Notes: a model not told the origin generated them from the letters alone. A stretch of 64,000 bases of DNA from Caulobacter vibrioides OR37 (GCF_000372645.1 NZ_APMP01000009.1:1-64000), one strand, 5' to 3'; shown: positions 26,223 to 34,777, counted from the first letter of the stretch. Translations and numbers: made by a program.

Positions 26223-26720
26223 TCAGCCGGGGCGGGTCTCGACCAGTTCCTCGATGAACAGCGCCATCAGCCCTGACTGGGATTTGACGGCCGCCTTGGC
26301 GTAGACCCTCGCCAGCTGGGCCCGGACGGTGCCCGGAGCCGCGCCGCGCAAGGCGGCGATCTCGGCGACGTCGCAGCCCTTCAGCGCGAAGAGCGCGACA
26401 TCGGCCTCGGCCGCCGTCAGCCGCCATTCGGCGAAGCGCAGGCGGACAAGGTCGGCCAGGGCGCCCTTGGACGCGGCGACGGCGGCCTCGTCCTGGCGGG
26501 CGCGCAGCGCCAGCCAGCGCACCTGGCCCGCGCCGAACAGCACGCCGACGAGGAGCGCCACGGCCGCGCCGCCCTCGGCGACGAGATGCGCGCCCGGCCC
26601 GTCGGCGCGCAGGTCGCCGGCGAAGTCCACGAGAAAGAAAAGGGTCGCGGCCAGCTGCAGGATCACGATGACCGCGATCATCGTGATCCTGTGCTCGAGG
26701 GCGCGCCGGCGACTGTTCAT
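26223..26720 (-). CDS. Membrane-anchored LuxR-type HTH regulator
   Basis: A 165-residue protein. Two N-terminal membrane segments (ITMIAVIVILQLAATLFFLVDFAG and EGGAAVALLVGVLFGAGQVRWLAL) precede a short acidic/basic helix and a C-terminal LuxR/GerE-type helix-turn-helix (RLTAAEADVALFALKGCDVAEIAALRGAAPGTVRAQLARVYAKAAVKSQSGLM). Membrane-anchored HTH regulators sense the envelope state directly. The ATG at 26720 is used. The adjacent b-type cytochrome gene, on the same strand upstream and ten bases away, is a likely partner. Confidence 0.8.
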   Translation of the reverse strand: MNSRRRALEHRITMIAVIVILQLAATLFFLVDFAGDLRADGPGAHLVAEGGAAVALLVGVLFGAGQVRWLALRARQDEAAVAASKGALADLVRLRFAEWRLTAAEADVALFALKGCDVAEIAALRGAAPGTVRAQLARVYAKAAVKSQSGLMALFIEELVETRPG

Positions 26721-26730
26721 CGCCGGACTT

Positions 26731-27396
26731 TTAGCGCCGCCCCGGAAGCATCGCCAAGACAATCCGCCGGCCGCTCCGCCGCGTCTCGAAGACCACGCCG
26801 GCGATGTGCAGGACGATCAGGACGTAGAGCAGGTTCACCGCCGCCTCGTGGACTTCGGCCAGGGGACCTTCCTCTTCGCGACCCTCGCCGGCCTCCTCGC
26901 GTTCGCCGGTCTCTTCGCGTTCGCCAGTCGCTTCGCGTTCGGGGGGCTCCCGGTCGAGTGTCGCGGCGGCGACGGGACGAGCGTCCGTCGCCGCGCGGGG
27001 CTTGTCGGGCGCGGCGACCATCAGAACGCCGGTGACGACGATGGCGGCCAGCGTGCTCCAGATCGCGTAGACCATCAGCGCGCCCAACGGATTGTGCGAG
27101 GCGTGCTCGCTTCGACGGCCCTCGGCGATCTCCCGGATATGATCCAGGGCCCGGCCCGGGCTGGGCGGAAAGGCCGAGAACCGCGCCTCCGGCGGACCGA
27201 TCACGCCCCAGAGCAGGCGCAGGGCCAGGGTCGCGGCCAGGGCGTAGCCGACCCACACGTGGGCTCCGGATCCTTCCTCGGTGATCAAGCCGTTGGCCAG
27301 GATGGCCCCGACGATGGTCCAGTGGGTCAGCTTGACGACCGGGTCCCAGCGGCGAGGCGCGGCCGTGACCGAGGTTTCGGCCTCAGTCGCGGTCAT
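26731..27396 (-). CDS. Cytochrome b561-type membrane protein
   Basis: A 221-residue integral membrane cytochrome of the diheme b561/YceJ type. It has four helices, with heme-ligand-like histidines in VKLTHWTIVG, GAHVWVGYALA, EHASHNPLGA and VLIVLHIAGVVF. Between helices 3 and 4 is a distinctive hydrophilic loop (REPPEREATGEREETGEREEAG and EGREEE, about residues 145-180) not usual in the family. The protein probably passes electrons between quinol and a periplasmic acceptor. Its start overlaps the preceding acidic peptide gene by 14 bases, so all three genes form one unit. Confidence 0.82.
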   Translation of the reverse strand: MTATEAETSVTAAPRRWDPVVKLTHWTIVGAILANGLITEEGSGAHVWVGYALAATLALRLLWGVIGPPEARFSAFPPSPGRALDHIREIAEGRRSEHASHNPLGALMVYAIWSTLAAIVVTGVLMVAAPDKPRAATDARPVAAATLDREPPEREATGEREETGEREEAGEGREEEGPLAEVHEAAVNLLYVLIVLHIAGVVFETRRSGRRIVLAMLPGRR

Positions 27397-27640
27397 GACG
27401 CTTTTCCCCGCGATGGTCGTCGTCGCGCCGGTCGCGGTCGCGATCGTCGTCCCGCCGCGTCTTGCTCGCGCCGGCCGCCTGGGGCTGGTTGGCGGGCTTG
27501 GCCTTGGCCGACGGGGACGAAGGAGCGGCGGGCGGGCGCGGCTTGTCTGTCGAGGGTCTGGCCTCGTCGGCCAGGGCCGTCGTCGCGAGGAACAAGGTCA
27601 AGGCGGCGCCGACGAGGGCCGCGCGGGGGTGATGGTTCAT
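27383..27640 (-). CDS. Small secreted Pro/Asp/Arg-rich protein
   Basis: An 85-residue protein with signal peptide MNHHPRAALVGAALTLFLATTALA. The mature part is low-complexity: a Pro/Ala/Lys segment, then a charged tail rich in Asp, Arg and His (RRDDDRDRDRRDDDHRGEKRHDRD) that could bind metal ions or polyanions. It has no recognised domain. Overlap with the b561 gene suggests a shared operon and perhaps a periplasmic donor/acceptor role, but this is speculative. Confidence 0.6.
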   Translation of the reverse strand: MNHHPRAALVGAALTLFLATTALADEARPSTDKPRPPAAPSSPSAKAKPANQPQAAGASKTRRDDDRDRDRRDDDHRGEKRHDRD

Positions 27641-27738
27641 GAGGACTTCTCCCGTGTCGAGAACGAGAGAAGCGATGCGCCGGGCGGGGCGGCGCGACCA
27701 TGGGCGGGCGGCTTACGCCCCCGCCCATAAGCCCGTGC

Positions 27739-28629
27739 TTACGCCTCGGCCATCGCCTGGCCGCGCACCAGGGCCGCGTAGGTGTCCATCAGGTCCAGCG
27801 ACAGCTTGCCGGGGGTGAACGTGAACTCGCCCACTTCCGACACCGGCGTGACCTCGGCGGCGGTGCCGACGATGAAGCACTCGGTGAAGCCCGAGAGCTC
27901 TTCCTTCTGGATATGGCGCTCGATCACCGCGATCCCCTTGCCCTTGGCGATGTCGATCACCGTGCGGCGGGTGATGCCATCGAGGAAGCAGTCGGGCTTG
28001 GGCGTGTGCAGCACGCCGTCCTTGACGAAGAACACGTTGGCGCCGGTCGCCTCGGCCACGTAGCCGCGATAGTCCAGCATCATCGCGTCGGCATAGCCGT
28101 CCTTCTCGGCGGCGTGCTTGGAGATGGTGCAGATCATGTAGAGACCGGCGGCCTTGGCGGCGACCGGGGCGGTCTTCGGGTCCGGACGCTGATACTTGGC
28201 CCAGGTGAGGCGGATGCCCTTGGCCTTGGTCGCCGGGTCGAAATACGACGGCCACTCCCAGACGGCGATGGCCACGTGGATCTTCGTCTGCTGCGCCGAA
28301 ACGCCGATCATTTCGCTGCCGCGCCAGGCGATCGGACGAACGTAGCAATCCGTGAGGCCGTTCTTGGCCGCGGTCGCCTTGCAGGCCTCGTCAATCTCGG
28401 CCACCGTGTACGGGATCTTGAAGTCGAGGATCTCGGCCGACTTGAACAGGCGCTCGGTATGCTCGGTCAGCTTGAAAATCTCGCCGCCGTACATCCGCTC
28501 GCCCTCGAACACGGAGGAGGCGTAGTGAAGGCCGTGCGTGAGTACGTGCACCTTCGCCTCGCGCCAGGGAACGAACTGGCCGTCCAGCCAGATCCATCCA
28601 TCACGATCGTCGAAGGGAACCAGAGACAT
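27739..28629 (-). CDS. ilvE: Branched-chain-amino-acid aminotransferase
   Basis: A 296-residue fold-type IV PLP enzyme for the last step of Val, Leu and Ile synthesis. It begins MSLVPFDDRDGWIWLDG. Signatures: HGLHYASSVFEGER, the AVWEWPSYF cap, the KTAPVAAKAAGLYMI region holding the PLP lysine, EATGANVFFVKDG and the GITRRTVIDIA helix. Length and order match IlvE rather than D-amino-acid transaminase. The ATG at 28629 is used. It diverges from the MarR regulator gene. Confidence 0.95.
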   Translation of the reverse strand: MSLVPFDDRDGWIWLDGQFVPWREAKVHVLTHGLHYASSVFEGERMYGGEIFKLTEHTERLFKSAEILDFKIPYTVAEIDEACKATAAKNGLTDCYVRPIAWRGSEMIGVSAQQTKIHVAIAVWEWPSYFDPATKAKGIRLTWAKYQRPDPKTAPVAAKAAGLYMICTISKHAAEKDGYADAMMLDYRGYVAEATGANVFFVKDGVLHTPKPDCFLDGITRRTVIDIAKGKGIAVIERHIQKEELSGFTECFIVGTAAEVTPVSEVGEFTFTPGKLSLDLMDTYAALVRGQAMAEA

Positions 28630-28709
28630 CGGCCCAAGACCTCCTTATTGAGAACCCGGCCCTTAGACGCCCCGGGGGCGGACGCGTCAAATAAAATGGA
28701 CTCCTCGCG

Positions 28710-29210
28710 ATGATAGCGCCGCTGCAGCCTGGTTCGGACGACCCCCGTCTGATCCTCCGCGAGGAGGAACTCGACGGCGGCCTGGAGCTGATCCTGCTGG
28801 CGGAGGCCTCGCTGTGGGCGGCGGTCGACGCGGCGCTGGAGAGCGAAGGCCTGGGCCGCTCGCACTGGCGAGCGACGTTCCTGCTGCGCCGTCGGCCCGG
28901 CATCGGGGTGCAGGACCTGTCCAGGCTGACCAGCCTGTCGAAGCAGGCCGCCAGCCGCACCCTGGCCGACCTGGAGAAGGCGGGCCTGGTCGAACGCCTC
29001 TCCGGCGACCTGGACGGCCGGCGGCGGCCGGCCAGCCTCACGCCCGAGGGCATGGCGTTCGAGCAGCGCACCGCCGAGCGTCTGCGCGCCCTGCTGGCCC
29101 GGGCCTATCGCACCGGCGGCCTCGACGGCGTGGCCGGCGCGCGGCGGATCCTGGCGGCCCTGGCCGGTCCCCGCCAGGGCGTCGGGGCGGCGCGACGGAC
29201 CGTGTCATGA
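28710..29210 (+). CDS. MarR-family regulator (PetP-like)
   Basis: A 166-residue winged-helix repressor-type protein. The MarR core LSRLTSLSKQAASRTLADLEKAGLVERLSGDLDGRRRPASLTPEG is complete, with the DxRxR-type wing (DLDGRRRPASLT). It overlaps the response regulator start by ATGA and so is translationally coupled. A MarR/OmpR-type gene pair is the layout of petP-petR of Rhodobacter, regulators of cytochrome bc1 expression; petABC itself lies in this window. The assignment is by order only. Confidence 0.85.
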   Translation: MIAPLQPGSDDPRLILREEELDGGLELILLAEASLWAAVDAALESEGLGRSHWRATFLLRRRPGIGVQDLSRLTSLSKQAASRTLADLEKAGLVERLSGDLDGRRRPASLTPEGMAFEQRTAERLRALLARAYRTGGLDGVAGARRILAALAGPRQGVGAARRTVS

Positions 29211-29911
29211 CGCCCGAAGAGCGCCGCGAACGCCACATCCTGGTCGTCGACGACGACGATCGCCTGCGCAAGCTGATCAAGGAATTCCTCGGCCGGGCCG
29301 GATTCCGCGTCACCGCCGCCTCGAACGCGGCCGGGGCCGACCGGCTGTTCGAGGCCCTGGATTTCGACCTGATGGTCCTGGACGTGATGATGCCCGGCGA
29401 GGACGGCTACGCCTTCACCAAGCGCCTTCGGTCCAAGGGCGGCGAGAGCGGCCGCACGCCGATCCTGATGCTGACCGCGCGCGACCAGACCGCCGACCGC
29501 ATCGAGGGCCTGTCCAGCGGCGTCGACGACTATCTGGGCAAGCCGTTCGAGCCCCAGGAGCTGCTGCTGCGCATCGAGGCGATCCTGCGCCGCTCGACCG
29601 CCCGGCCGACGGGGCCGAAGGCGGCGCTGTCGCTGGGCCGCTGCGCGTTCGAGCCCGAGCGCGGCGAACTGACCTGCGACGGCGAGACCGTGCGCCTGAC
29701 CGAGGCCGAGGTCACGCTGCTGCGCCGCCTGGCCCGCGCCGCCCACGAACCCGTCGACCGTCTGGAACTGGCGCGCGACACCGCCGACGCCACCGGCCGG
29801 GCCGTGGACGTGCAGGTCACGCGCCTGCGCCGCAAGATCGAGCCGGACCCGAAGAACCCCCGCTATCTGCAGACCGTGCGCGGGGTGGGATACAGGCTGG
29901 CGCCGGATTGA
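29207..29911 (+). CDS. petR: OmpR-family response regulator (PetR-like)
   Basis: A 234-residue two-domain response regulator. Receiver: acidic pocket DDDD at residues 15-18, phospho-acceptor Asp59 in VLDVMMPGEDGY, Thr in LMLTAR and the Lys in GKPFEP. The C-terminal winged helix (LTEAEVTLLRRLARA...VTRLRRKIEPDPKNPRYLQTVRGVGYRL) is the OmpR/PhoB DNA-binding type. It sits three bases before a cognate histidine kinase. The PetR name follows the MarR-OmpR arrangement known from Rhodobacter; regulation of petABC in this organism is not shown. Confidence 0.85.
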   Translation: MTPEERRERHILVVDDDDRLRKLIKEFLGRAGFRVTAASNAAGADRLFEALDFDLMVLDVMMPGEDGYAFTKRLRSKGGESGRTPILMLTARDQTADRIEGLSSGVDDYLGKPFEPQELLLRIEAILRRSTARPTGPKAALSLGRCAFEPERGELTCDGETVRLTEAEVTLLRRLARAAHEPVDRLELARDTADATGRAVDVQVTRLRRKIEPDPKNPRYLQTVRGVGYRLAPD

Positions 29912-29914
29912 CGG

Positions 29915-31255
29915 ATGCGCCTTCGCACCAGGCTCTACATCCCTCGCGTCATCAAGCGTCTGCTGCCGACCTCGCTGTTCGGACGCAGCCTGCTGATCAT
30001 CATCCTGCCCGTGGCGGTGATGCAGATCGCCGTGACCTGGGCGTTCTTCGACGCGCACTGGCAGGCGGTGACGTCCAAGCTTTCGGAGGGGCTGGCCGGC
30101 GACATCGCCTGGGCGGTGCAGTCCTACGAGGACGATCCCAGCCCCGCCGCGGTCGAGAAGCTGGCCAAGCGGGCCGAGGACTCGATGTCGCTGTCGATCG
30201 CCTTCCAGAAGGGCCGCAAGCTGCCGACCGGCCACCGCCCGTCGCTGTTCGCGGCGCTGGACCGCTCGCTGCAGCACGCGCTGGAGGACCGGCTCGACAA
30301 CCCGTTCTGGTTCGATACGACCCGCTATACGGCCTATATCGACATCCGCGTCCAGGTTCAGGGCGGGGTCTTGCAGATCTACGCCCTGCGTGATCGCGCC
30401 TACGCGACCCAGGGCCATATCTTCATCCTGTGGATGGTGGTGGCGACGCTGCTGCTGACGGCGGTGGCGATCCTGTTCATCCGCAACCAGGTGCGCGCCA
30501 TCGAGCGCCTGGCCGACGCCGCCGACGCCTTTGGCCGGGGCGAGGACAACGACTTCAAGCCGCATGGCGCGCGCGAGGTGCGCCAGGCCGCCCAGGCCTT
30601 CCTGGCGATGAAGGCCCGGATCGTCCGCCACATCGAGCAGCGCACGGCCCTGCTGGCCAGCGTCAGCCACGATCTGCGCACGCCGCTGACCCGGCTGAAG
30701 CTGGAAATGGCCTTGTCGGAGCCCAGCGAGCAGATCGAGGCCATGAAGGGCGATCTGGCCGAGATGGAGCACATGATCGACGAGTACCTGGCCTTCGCGC
30801 GCGGCGAGGGCGGCGAGGCCGCCCAGGTCGTCGATCTGGCCGAGCTGGTCGAGGGGGTCGTGGCCTCGGCCGAGCGCGCCGGCGCGGCGATCGAGACCCA
30901 GATCGCGCCGGGGCTGGAGGCGCGCCTGCGACCGCTGGCCTTCCGCCGGGCGCTGGCCAACCTGATCGACAACGGCCTGGCCCACGCCCGCCATGTTCGC
31001 GTCAGCGTCGCGCCGCGCCTGACCGGCGGGGTCGAGATCGCCGTCGACGACGACGGGCCGGGCATCCCCGAGGATCGCTACGAGGAGGCCTTCAAGCCGT
31101 TCTCGCGCCTCGACGAGAGCCGGAACCAGAACGAGAAGGGCGTGGGCCTGGGCCTGGCCATCGCGCGGGACATGGCTCGCGGCCTGGGCGGCGACCTGGT
31201 GCTGGCGCGGTCGGCGCTGGGCGGTCTGAGGGCGTCGATCCGTCTGCCGGGATAA
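29915..31255 (+). CDS. EnvZ-like sensor histidine kinase
   Basis: A 446-residue membrane kinase. Two membrane segments (LLIIILPVAVMQIAVTWAFF near 29-48 and IFILWMVVATLLLTAVAILF near 170-190) bracket a periplasmic sensor of about 120 residues. HAMP follows, then a HisKA domain with phospho-His252 in ASVSHDLRTPLTRLK, N-box ANLIDNGLAHA, G1 DDGPGIP and G2 GVGLGLAIARD. It is EnvZ-type in order and length. It is cotranscribed with the OmpR-type regulator and MarR gene upstream, which it presumably controls by phosphotransfer. Confidence 0.93.
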   Translation: MRLRTRLYIPRVIKRLLPTSLFGRSLLIIILPVAVMQIAVTWAFFDAHWQAVTSKLSEGLAGDIAWAVQSYEDDPSPAAVEKLAKRAEDSMSLSIAFQKGRKLPTGHRPSLFAALDRSLQHALEDRLDNPFWFDTTRYTAYIDIRVQVQGGVLQIYALRDRAYATQGHIFILWMVVATLLLTAVAILFIRNQVRAIERLADAADAFGRGEDNDFKPHGAREVRQAAQAFLAMKARIVRHIEQRTALLASVSHDLRTPLTRLKLEMALSEPSEQIEAMKGDLAEMEHMIDEYLAFARGEGGEAAQVVDLAELVEGVVASAERAGAAIETQIAPGLEARLRPLAFRRALANLIDNGLAHARHVRVSVAPRLTGGVEIAVDDDGPGIPEDRYEEAFKPFSRLDESRNQNEKGVGLGLAIARDMARGLGGDLVLARSALGGLRASIRLPG

Positions 31256-31260
31256 GCCGT

Positions 31261-31291
31261 AGATCCTCCCCCGCGCCGCGGGGGAGGATCT
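31261..31291. terminator. Bidirectional CTCCCCCG palindrome between convergent genes
   Basis: AGATCCTCCCCCGCG (31261-31275) and CGCGGGGGAGGATCT (31277-31291) are perfect 15-base inverted arms around one C. It overlaps the stop codon of the reverse-strand TetR gene. The CTCCCCCG core is shared with the repeats at 6.7 and 57.9 kb. Confidence 0.7.
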
Positions 31292-31844
31292 AGAACCCCG
31301 CGCCGATCTTGCCGAGCTGCTCGGCCATCTGCTTCAGGCGCTTGTCGAGCTCGGCCATGGTGCGGTTGAGGGCGCCTTCATCGTCGCGCCAGACCTGGAC
31401 GGCGCGGGCCCAGACAGCGGTCATCGCCGCCAGGCGCGCGGCGGTGGCCTCGACGCCGGCGGCTTCGAGGATGGCGCGGGCGGTCTTGGGAAACCGGATC
31501 ACCGCCAGCAGCGGACCGTCGGCCTTGGCGATGGCGATCAGCGCCGCGCGGTGCGGCTCCATCGCCTCGAGGCGCGCCATGGCCGCGTCGAACAGGCGAT
31601 CGTGGACCGGCGCGCTTTCGGCATAGTCGACGCCGAGGGCCGCGCGGTCGAAGCGAGCCGACAGATGGGCCAGCACGCCGCGCTTGCTATCGGCGGCGAC
31701 GTAGAGCTCGGCGAACGGAACCTCGGCCTTGGCGGCGATGTCGCGCAGGGCGATGGCCGGCCAGGGCCGGTCGGCCGCCAGGGCCAGGGCGGCGGCGGCG
31801 GCGCGGTCGAGAATATCCTCTCGGAGGGGCGAAGCGGCGGTCAT
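31290..31844 (-). CDS. TetR-family regulator-like protein
   Basis: A 184-residue helical protein. The N-terminus [54 protein letters not shown] is a TetR-type helix-turn-helix with weaker recognition-helix conservation. The rest is Ala-rich helical, ending LDKRLKQMAEQLGKIGAGF. The ATG at 31844 is chosen; a GTG three codons earlier is possible. A COQ9-like/TetR-fold alternative cannot be excluded. It lies downstream of proC on the same strand. Confidence 0.7.
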   Translation of the reverse strand: MTAASPLREDILDRAAAAALALAADRPWPAIALRDIAAKAEVPFAELYVAADSKRGVLAHLSARFDRAALGVDYAESAPVHDRLFDAAMARLEAMEPHRAALIAIAKADGPLLAVIRFPKTARAILEAAGVEATAARLAAMTAVWARAVQVWRDDEGALNRTMAELDKRLKQMAEQLGKIGAGF

Positions 31845-31884
31845 GAGAGTCACATGGTCGCCGAAAGCGACGAGAGCAAGACAG

Positions 31885-32667
31885 TCAGCCGCCCAGTTCC
31901 TTCGAACGGGTCACGGCGGCCTCCAGCGCCTTGGGCAGCAGGTCGCCAAACCCGCCCTCGCCCATCAGCACCGACAGCGCCGCCGCCGTCGTGCCGCCGG
32001 GCGAGGTCACCTGCTTGCGCAGCTCGGCCGGCTCCTCGCCGCCCCGCGCCATCAGGGCCGCCGCGCCGATGATGGTCGCCCGCGCCAGCTTGGCGCTGTC
32101 GGCCGCGTCCAGGCCCTGGGCGGCGCCGGCGGCCTCCAGCGCCTCGACGAAGGCGTAGAGATAGGCCGGCGCCGAGCCCGAGACGGCCGTCGCCGCGTGC
32201 ATCAGGTCCTCGTTTGGCAGGTCGACCACGGTCGCCACCGGCGCGAACAGGGCGTGAGCCGCCGCTCGCGCGTCGGCGTCGTCGGCGAAGATCGACGCCG
32301 TGCCTTGGCCGATCGCCACCGCCGTCGTCGGCATCACCCGCGCCACGCGCCGGCCGCCGAAGGCCTCGGCGATGTCGGCCGCGCGGACGCCGGCCGCGAT
32401 CGAGACGATGATGGCGTCCGGGGCGAGATGGGGAACGACGTCCTTGACCGCCTCGCGCCAGATCTGCGGCTTCACGGCCAGCAGCACGGTCTTGGCCGCG
32501 CCCAGAGCCTCCGGCGCCGGATTGACCAGAGCGCCCTCGAAGGCGGCGGCGTCGATATTGGGATCACGGATGATCAGGTCGGCGGCGGCGAAGGCCCCCG
32601 CGTCGCGCCAGCCCTCGGCCAGGGCCCCGCCCATGCGGCCCGCGCCGAGAAGGAGAATGGGGGTCAT
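31885..32667 (-). CDS. proC: Pyrroline-5-carboxylate reductase
   Basis: A 260-residue NAD(P)H-dependent enzyme for the last step of proline synthesis. The N-terminal Rossmann motif ILLLGAGRMGGALAEGW, LAVKPQIW, SIAAGVRAADI, RVARVMPTTAVAIGQG and the C-terminal VTSPGGTTAAALSVL are family signatures, and the TAVSGSAPAYLYAFVEAL segment matches the P5CR dimerisation region. The length is normal. The ybjN and ubiK-type genes lie upstream on the same strand, separated by a large palindromic repeat. Confidence 0.95.
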   Translation of the reverse strand: MTPILLLGAGRMGGALAEGWRDAGAFAAADLIIRDPNIDAAAFEGALVNPAPEALGAAKTVLLAVKPQIWREAVKDVVPHLAPDAIIVSIAAGVRAADIAEAFGGRRVARVMPTTAVAIGQGTASIFADDADARAAAHALFAPVATVVDLPNEDLMHAATAVSGSAPAYLYAFVEALEAAGAAQGLDAADSAKLARATIIGAAALMARGGEEPAELRKQVTSPGGTTAAALSVLMGEGGFGDLLPKALEAAVTRSKELGG

Positions 32668-32691
32668 AAGGATTACCTCTCGCAGCCCGCT

Positions 32692-32837
32692 CCTTCTCCC
32701 CTTGCGGGAGAAGGTGTCGCGAAGCGACGGATGAGGGGTCGCACAGCGGCGTCCATCAAGCCTATCGCGCGTCGAAGGCGAAGAAACCCCTCATCCGACC
32801 TGCTTCGCAGGCGACCTTCTCCCGCAAGGGGAGAAGG
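32692..32837. repeat. Nested inverted repeat with TTCTCCCCTTGCGGGAGAA hairpins
   Basis: A 23-base arm (32692-32714) recurs as an exact inverse at 32815-32837. Each arm is itself a hairpin. An inner cggatgaggggt (32728-32739) pairs with acccctcatccg (32786-32797). This is a dispersed intergenic element filling the proC-ybjN gap. Confidence 0.85.
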
Positions 32838-32852
32838 GAAGTCCAGCTTAAA

Positions 32853-33359
32853 TCAGGCCTGCCCCACCGTCTCGAACATGCAGGCGGCCATGGCCTGGTC
32901 CGGGGTCTTGGCGCCCTGGAGCAGGAATTCGAACGCCGGGAAGAAGCGGTCGGCGGCTTCCACCGCCGCGTCGATCATCGAGGCGGCCTGGGCCATGGTC
33001 GGGCGCTCGCCGGCCGGCAGGGCCAGGGCGTGGCGGAACACCACCTCGCCATCCTCGGTCCAGACCTCGAAATGGCCCAGCCAGACGCGCTGGTTGATCA
33101 GGGCCAGGAGCTCGTAGGCGTTGGCGCGCTTGGATTTCGGGGCGCGGAGATCCAGCGACAGGCACAGCTGCAGGCAGTCGGCCTCGGGGCGCCAGGCGAA
33201 CCACAGCTCGTAGTCCTTCCAGTCGCCCCGGAGCGCGAACGCCAGGTCGCCGTCCTCGGTGCGATCAAAGGTGAGATTTTCGGCCGACAGCACATGTTCG
33301 ACCACCTCTAGGGGGTCGAGAGCCATCAGGACGTCGTCGTCTTCCGGTTGGGTGTCCAT
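32853..33359 (-). CDS. YbjN-domain protein
   Basis: A 168-residue YbjN-family protein (type III chaperone-like fold). Diagnostic parts: LDPLEVVEHVLSAENLTFDRTEDGDLAFALRGDWKDYELWFAWRPEADCLQLCLSLDLRAP and NAYELLALINQRVWLGHFEVWTEDGEVVFRHAL. The family is cytoplasmic, often adjacent to proC in alphaproteobacteria as here, with no settled biochemical role; E. coli YbjN affects motility and stress. It is separated from proC by the palindromic repeat. Confidence 0.88.
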   Translation of the reverse strand: MDTQPEDDDVLMALDPLEVVEHVLSAENLTFDRTEDGDLAFALRGDWKDYELWFAWRPEADCLQLCLSLDLRAPKSKRANAYELLALINQRVWLGHFEVWTEDGEVVFRHALALPAGERPTMAQAASMIDAAVEAADRFFPAFEFLLQGAKTPDQAMAACMFETVGQA

Positions 33360-33491
33360 GAAAAACCTACGTCCCCGCCCGCGACGGCGGGGGTCGCCCC
33401 CGCCATGAATCGCTCACGTCCTAGGGGACACTAATCTGCTTCGTTGCGTTCGTCTCAACCCGCTTCACGTCCGGAGCGAGCGACGAATCAC

Positions 33492-33749
33492 CTATTCGCC
33501 TGAACTCGCGGTTTTTTTGGCGGGCGTCTTCTTGGCCGCCTTCAGCGCCGTGACCTCTTCGCGCAACGCCGCGACCTCGGCCTTGAGGGCTTCGAAATCG
33601 TCGCGACGGATCAGGTCGAACTCAGCCGCCAGGCGGTCGGCCTGGGCCCGCATCGCGGTTTTCGCCTCTTCTCCGGCCGTTTGGGCGATGCCCATGGCCG
33701 CCTGGGTCAGCTTGGCGAATTCGTCGAGGAAGGGGTTCTGGCTATGCAT
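33492..33749 (-). CDS. ubiK: Ubiquinone biosynthesis accessory factor UbiK
   Basis: An 85-residue coiled-coil protein (BMFP/YqiC family). NPFLDEFAKLTQAAMGIAQTAGEEAKTAMRAQADRLAAEFDLIRRDDFEALKAEVAALREEVTAL is the typical pattern: an amphipathic membrane-binding N-terminus then an EALKAEVAALREEV zipper, with a basic KKTPAKKTAS tail. UbiK forms a 2:1 complex with UbiJ and helps assemble the soluble ubiquinone-synthesis complex. It is divergent from lgt with about 110 bases between starts. Confidence 0.88.
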   Translation of the reverse strand: MHSQNPFLDEFAKLTQAAMGIAQTAGEEAKTAMRAQADRLAAEFDLIRRDDFEALKAEVAALREEVTALKAAKKTPAKKTASSGE

Positions 33750-33859
33750 GTCCGGTCCATGCCCGAGGAGGGGCGCGCCTTCTTATATGGGAAACGGGGG
33801 ATGAAAGCGAAGCCCGAAGGCTATAGAGGTGCGACGATCTGTCCGCACGGAGCCCGAGC

Positions 33860-34777
33860 GTGATCTTCCCGAACATCGACCCCGTGGTCCACATCGGGCC
33901 CCTGGCGCTGCAATGGGGCCCGCTGGCCCTGCGCTGGTACGCCCTGGCCTATGTGGCCGGCATTCTGCTGGGCTGGCGCTACGCCATCCGTCTGACCCGC
34001 ACCGAAGGCGTCTGGGGCGGCCGCCAGCCGACCGCCAACGCCCTCCAGATCGACGATCTGGTGCTGTGGATCACCCTGGGCATCATCCTCGGGGGGCGGC
34101 TGGGCTATATTCTGTTCTACATGCTGATGAACGGCGACCAGCGCGCCTGGCTGTTCTCGCACCCCCTGGACGTCTTCAAGATCTGGGAAGGCGGCATGTC
34201 GTTCCACGGCGGCTTCCTGGGCGTCTGCGTCGCCATCGTGCTGTTCTCCCGCAAGAACGGCATCGACATGCTGAAGCTGGGCGATCTGGTCGCCCCGGTC
34301 GTACCGATCGGCATCTTCTTCGGCCGTATCGCCAACTTCATCAACGGCGAGCTGTGGGGCCGGACGACCGACGTCCCCTGGGGCATGATCTTCTGCAACG
34401 AGACGATCAAGGCCGCCAATCGCGGGACCTGTCCGGCGGGTCCGTATCCGCGTCACCCCAGCCAGCTGTACGAAGCGGGTCTGGAAGGCCTGACGCTGTT
34501 CCTGATCCTGGCCTTCTGCGTCTATCGCCTGAAGTGGCTCCAGCGGCGCGGGGCGATCGTCGCCGCCTTCCTGATCTCGTATGGCCTTTTCCGCCTGTCG
34601 CTGGAGAACGTGCGCAATCCGGACATCGGCATGCCGGCCTTCCCGCTGGGCCTGACGATGGGGATGATGCTGTCGACGCCGATGCTGCTGGTGGGCGGCT
34701 GGCTGCTGTGGAAGGCGCTGAAGGCGCCGATCCAGCCCGTCGGCGAGGACGATCCGGGGGCGCATGAGCCTGCTTGA
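33860..34777 (+). CDS. lgt: Prolipoprotein diacylglyceryl transferase
   Basis: A 305-residue inner-membrane enzyme that moves a diacylglyceryl group from phosphatidylglycerol to the lipobox cysteine. GTG start (VIFPNIDPVVHIGP). It has seven membrane segments, and the essential HGGFLG motif in WEGGMSFHGGFLGV, the IFFGRIANFINGELWG signature and HPSQLYEAGLEG are all present. It overlaps the next gene by 14 bases and so heads the lgt-midA-pgeF operon. Lipoprotein precursors are found in this window (the Pro-rich lipoprotein, the YkuD protein and others). Confidence 0.96.
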   Translation: MIFPNIDPVVHIGPLALQWGPLALRWYALAYVAGILLGWRYAIRLTRTEGVWGGRQPTANALQIDDLVLWITLGIILGGRLGYILFYMLMNGDQRAWLFSHPLDVFKIWEGGMSFHGGFLGVCVAIVLFSRKNGIDMLKLGDLVAPVVPIGIFFGRIANFINGELWGRTTDVPWGMIFCNETIKAANRGTCPAGPYPRHPSQLYEAGLEGLTLFLILAFCVYRLKWLQRRGAIVAAFLISYGLFRLSLENVRNPDIGMPAFPLGLTMGMMLSTPMLLVGGWLLWKALKAPIQPVGEDDPGAHEPA

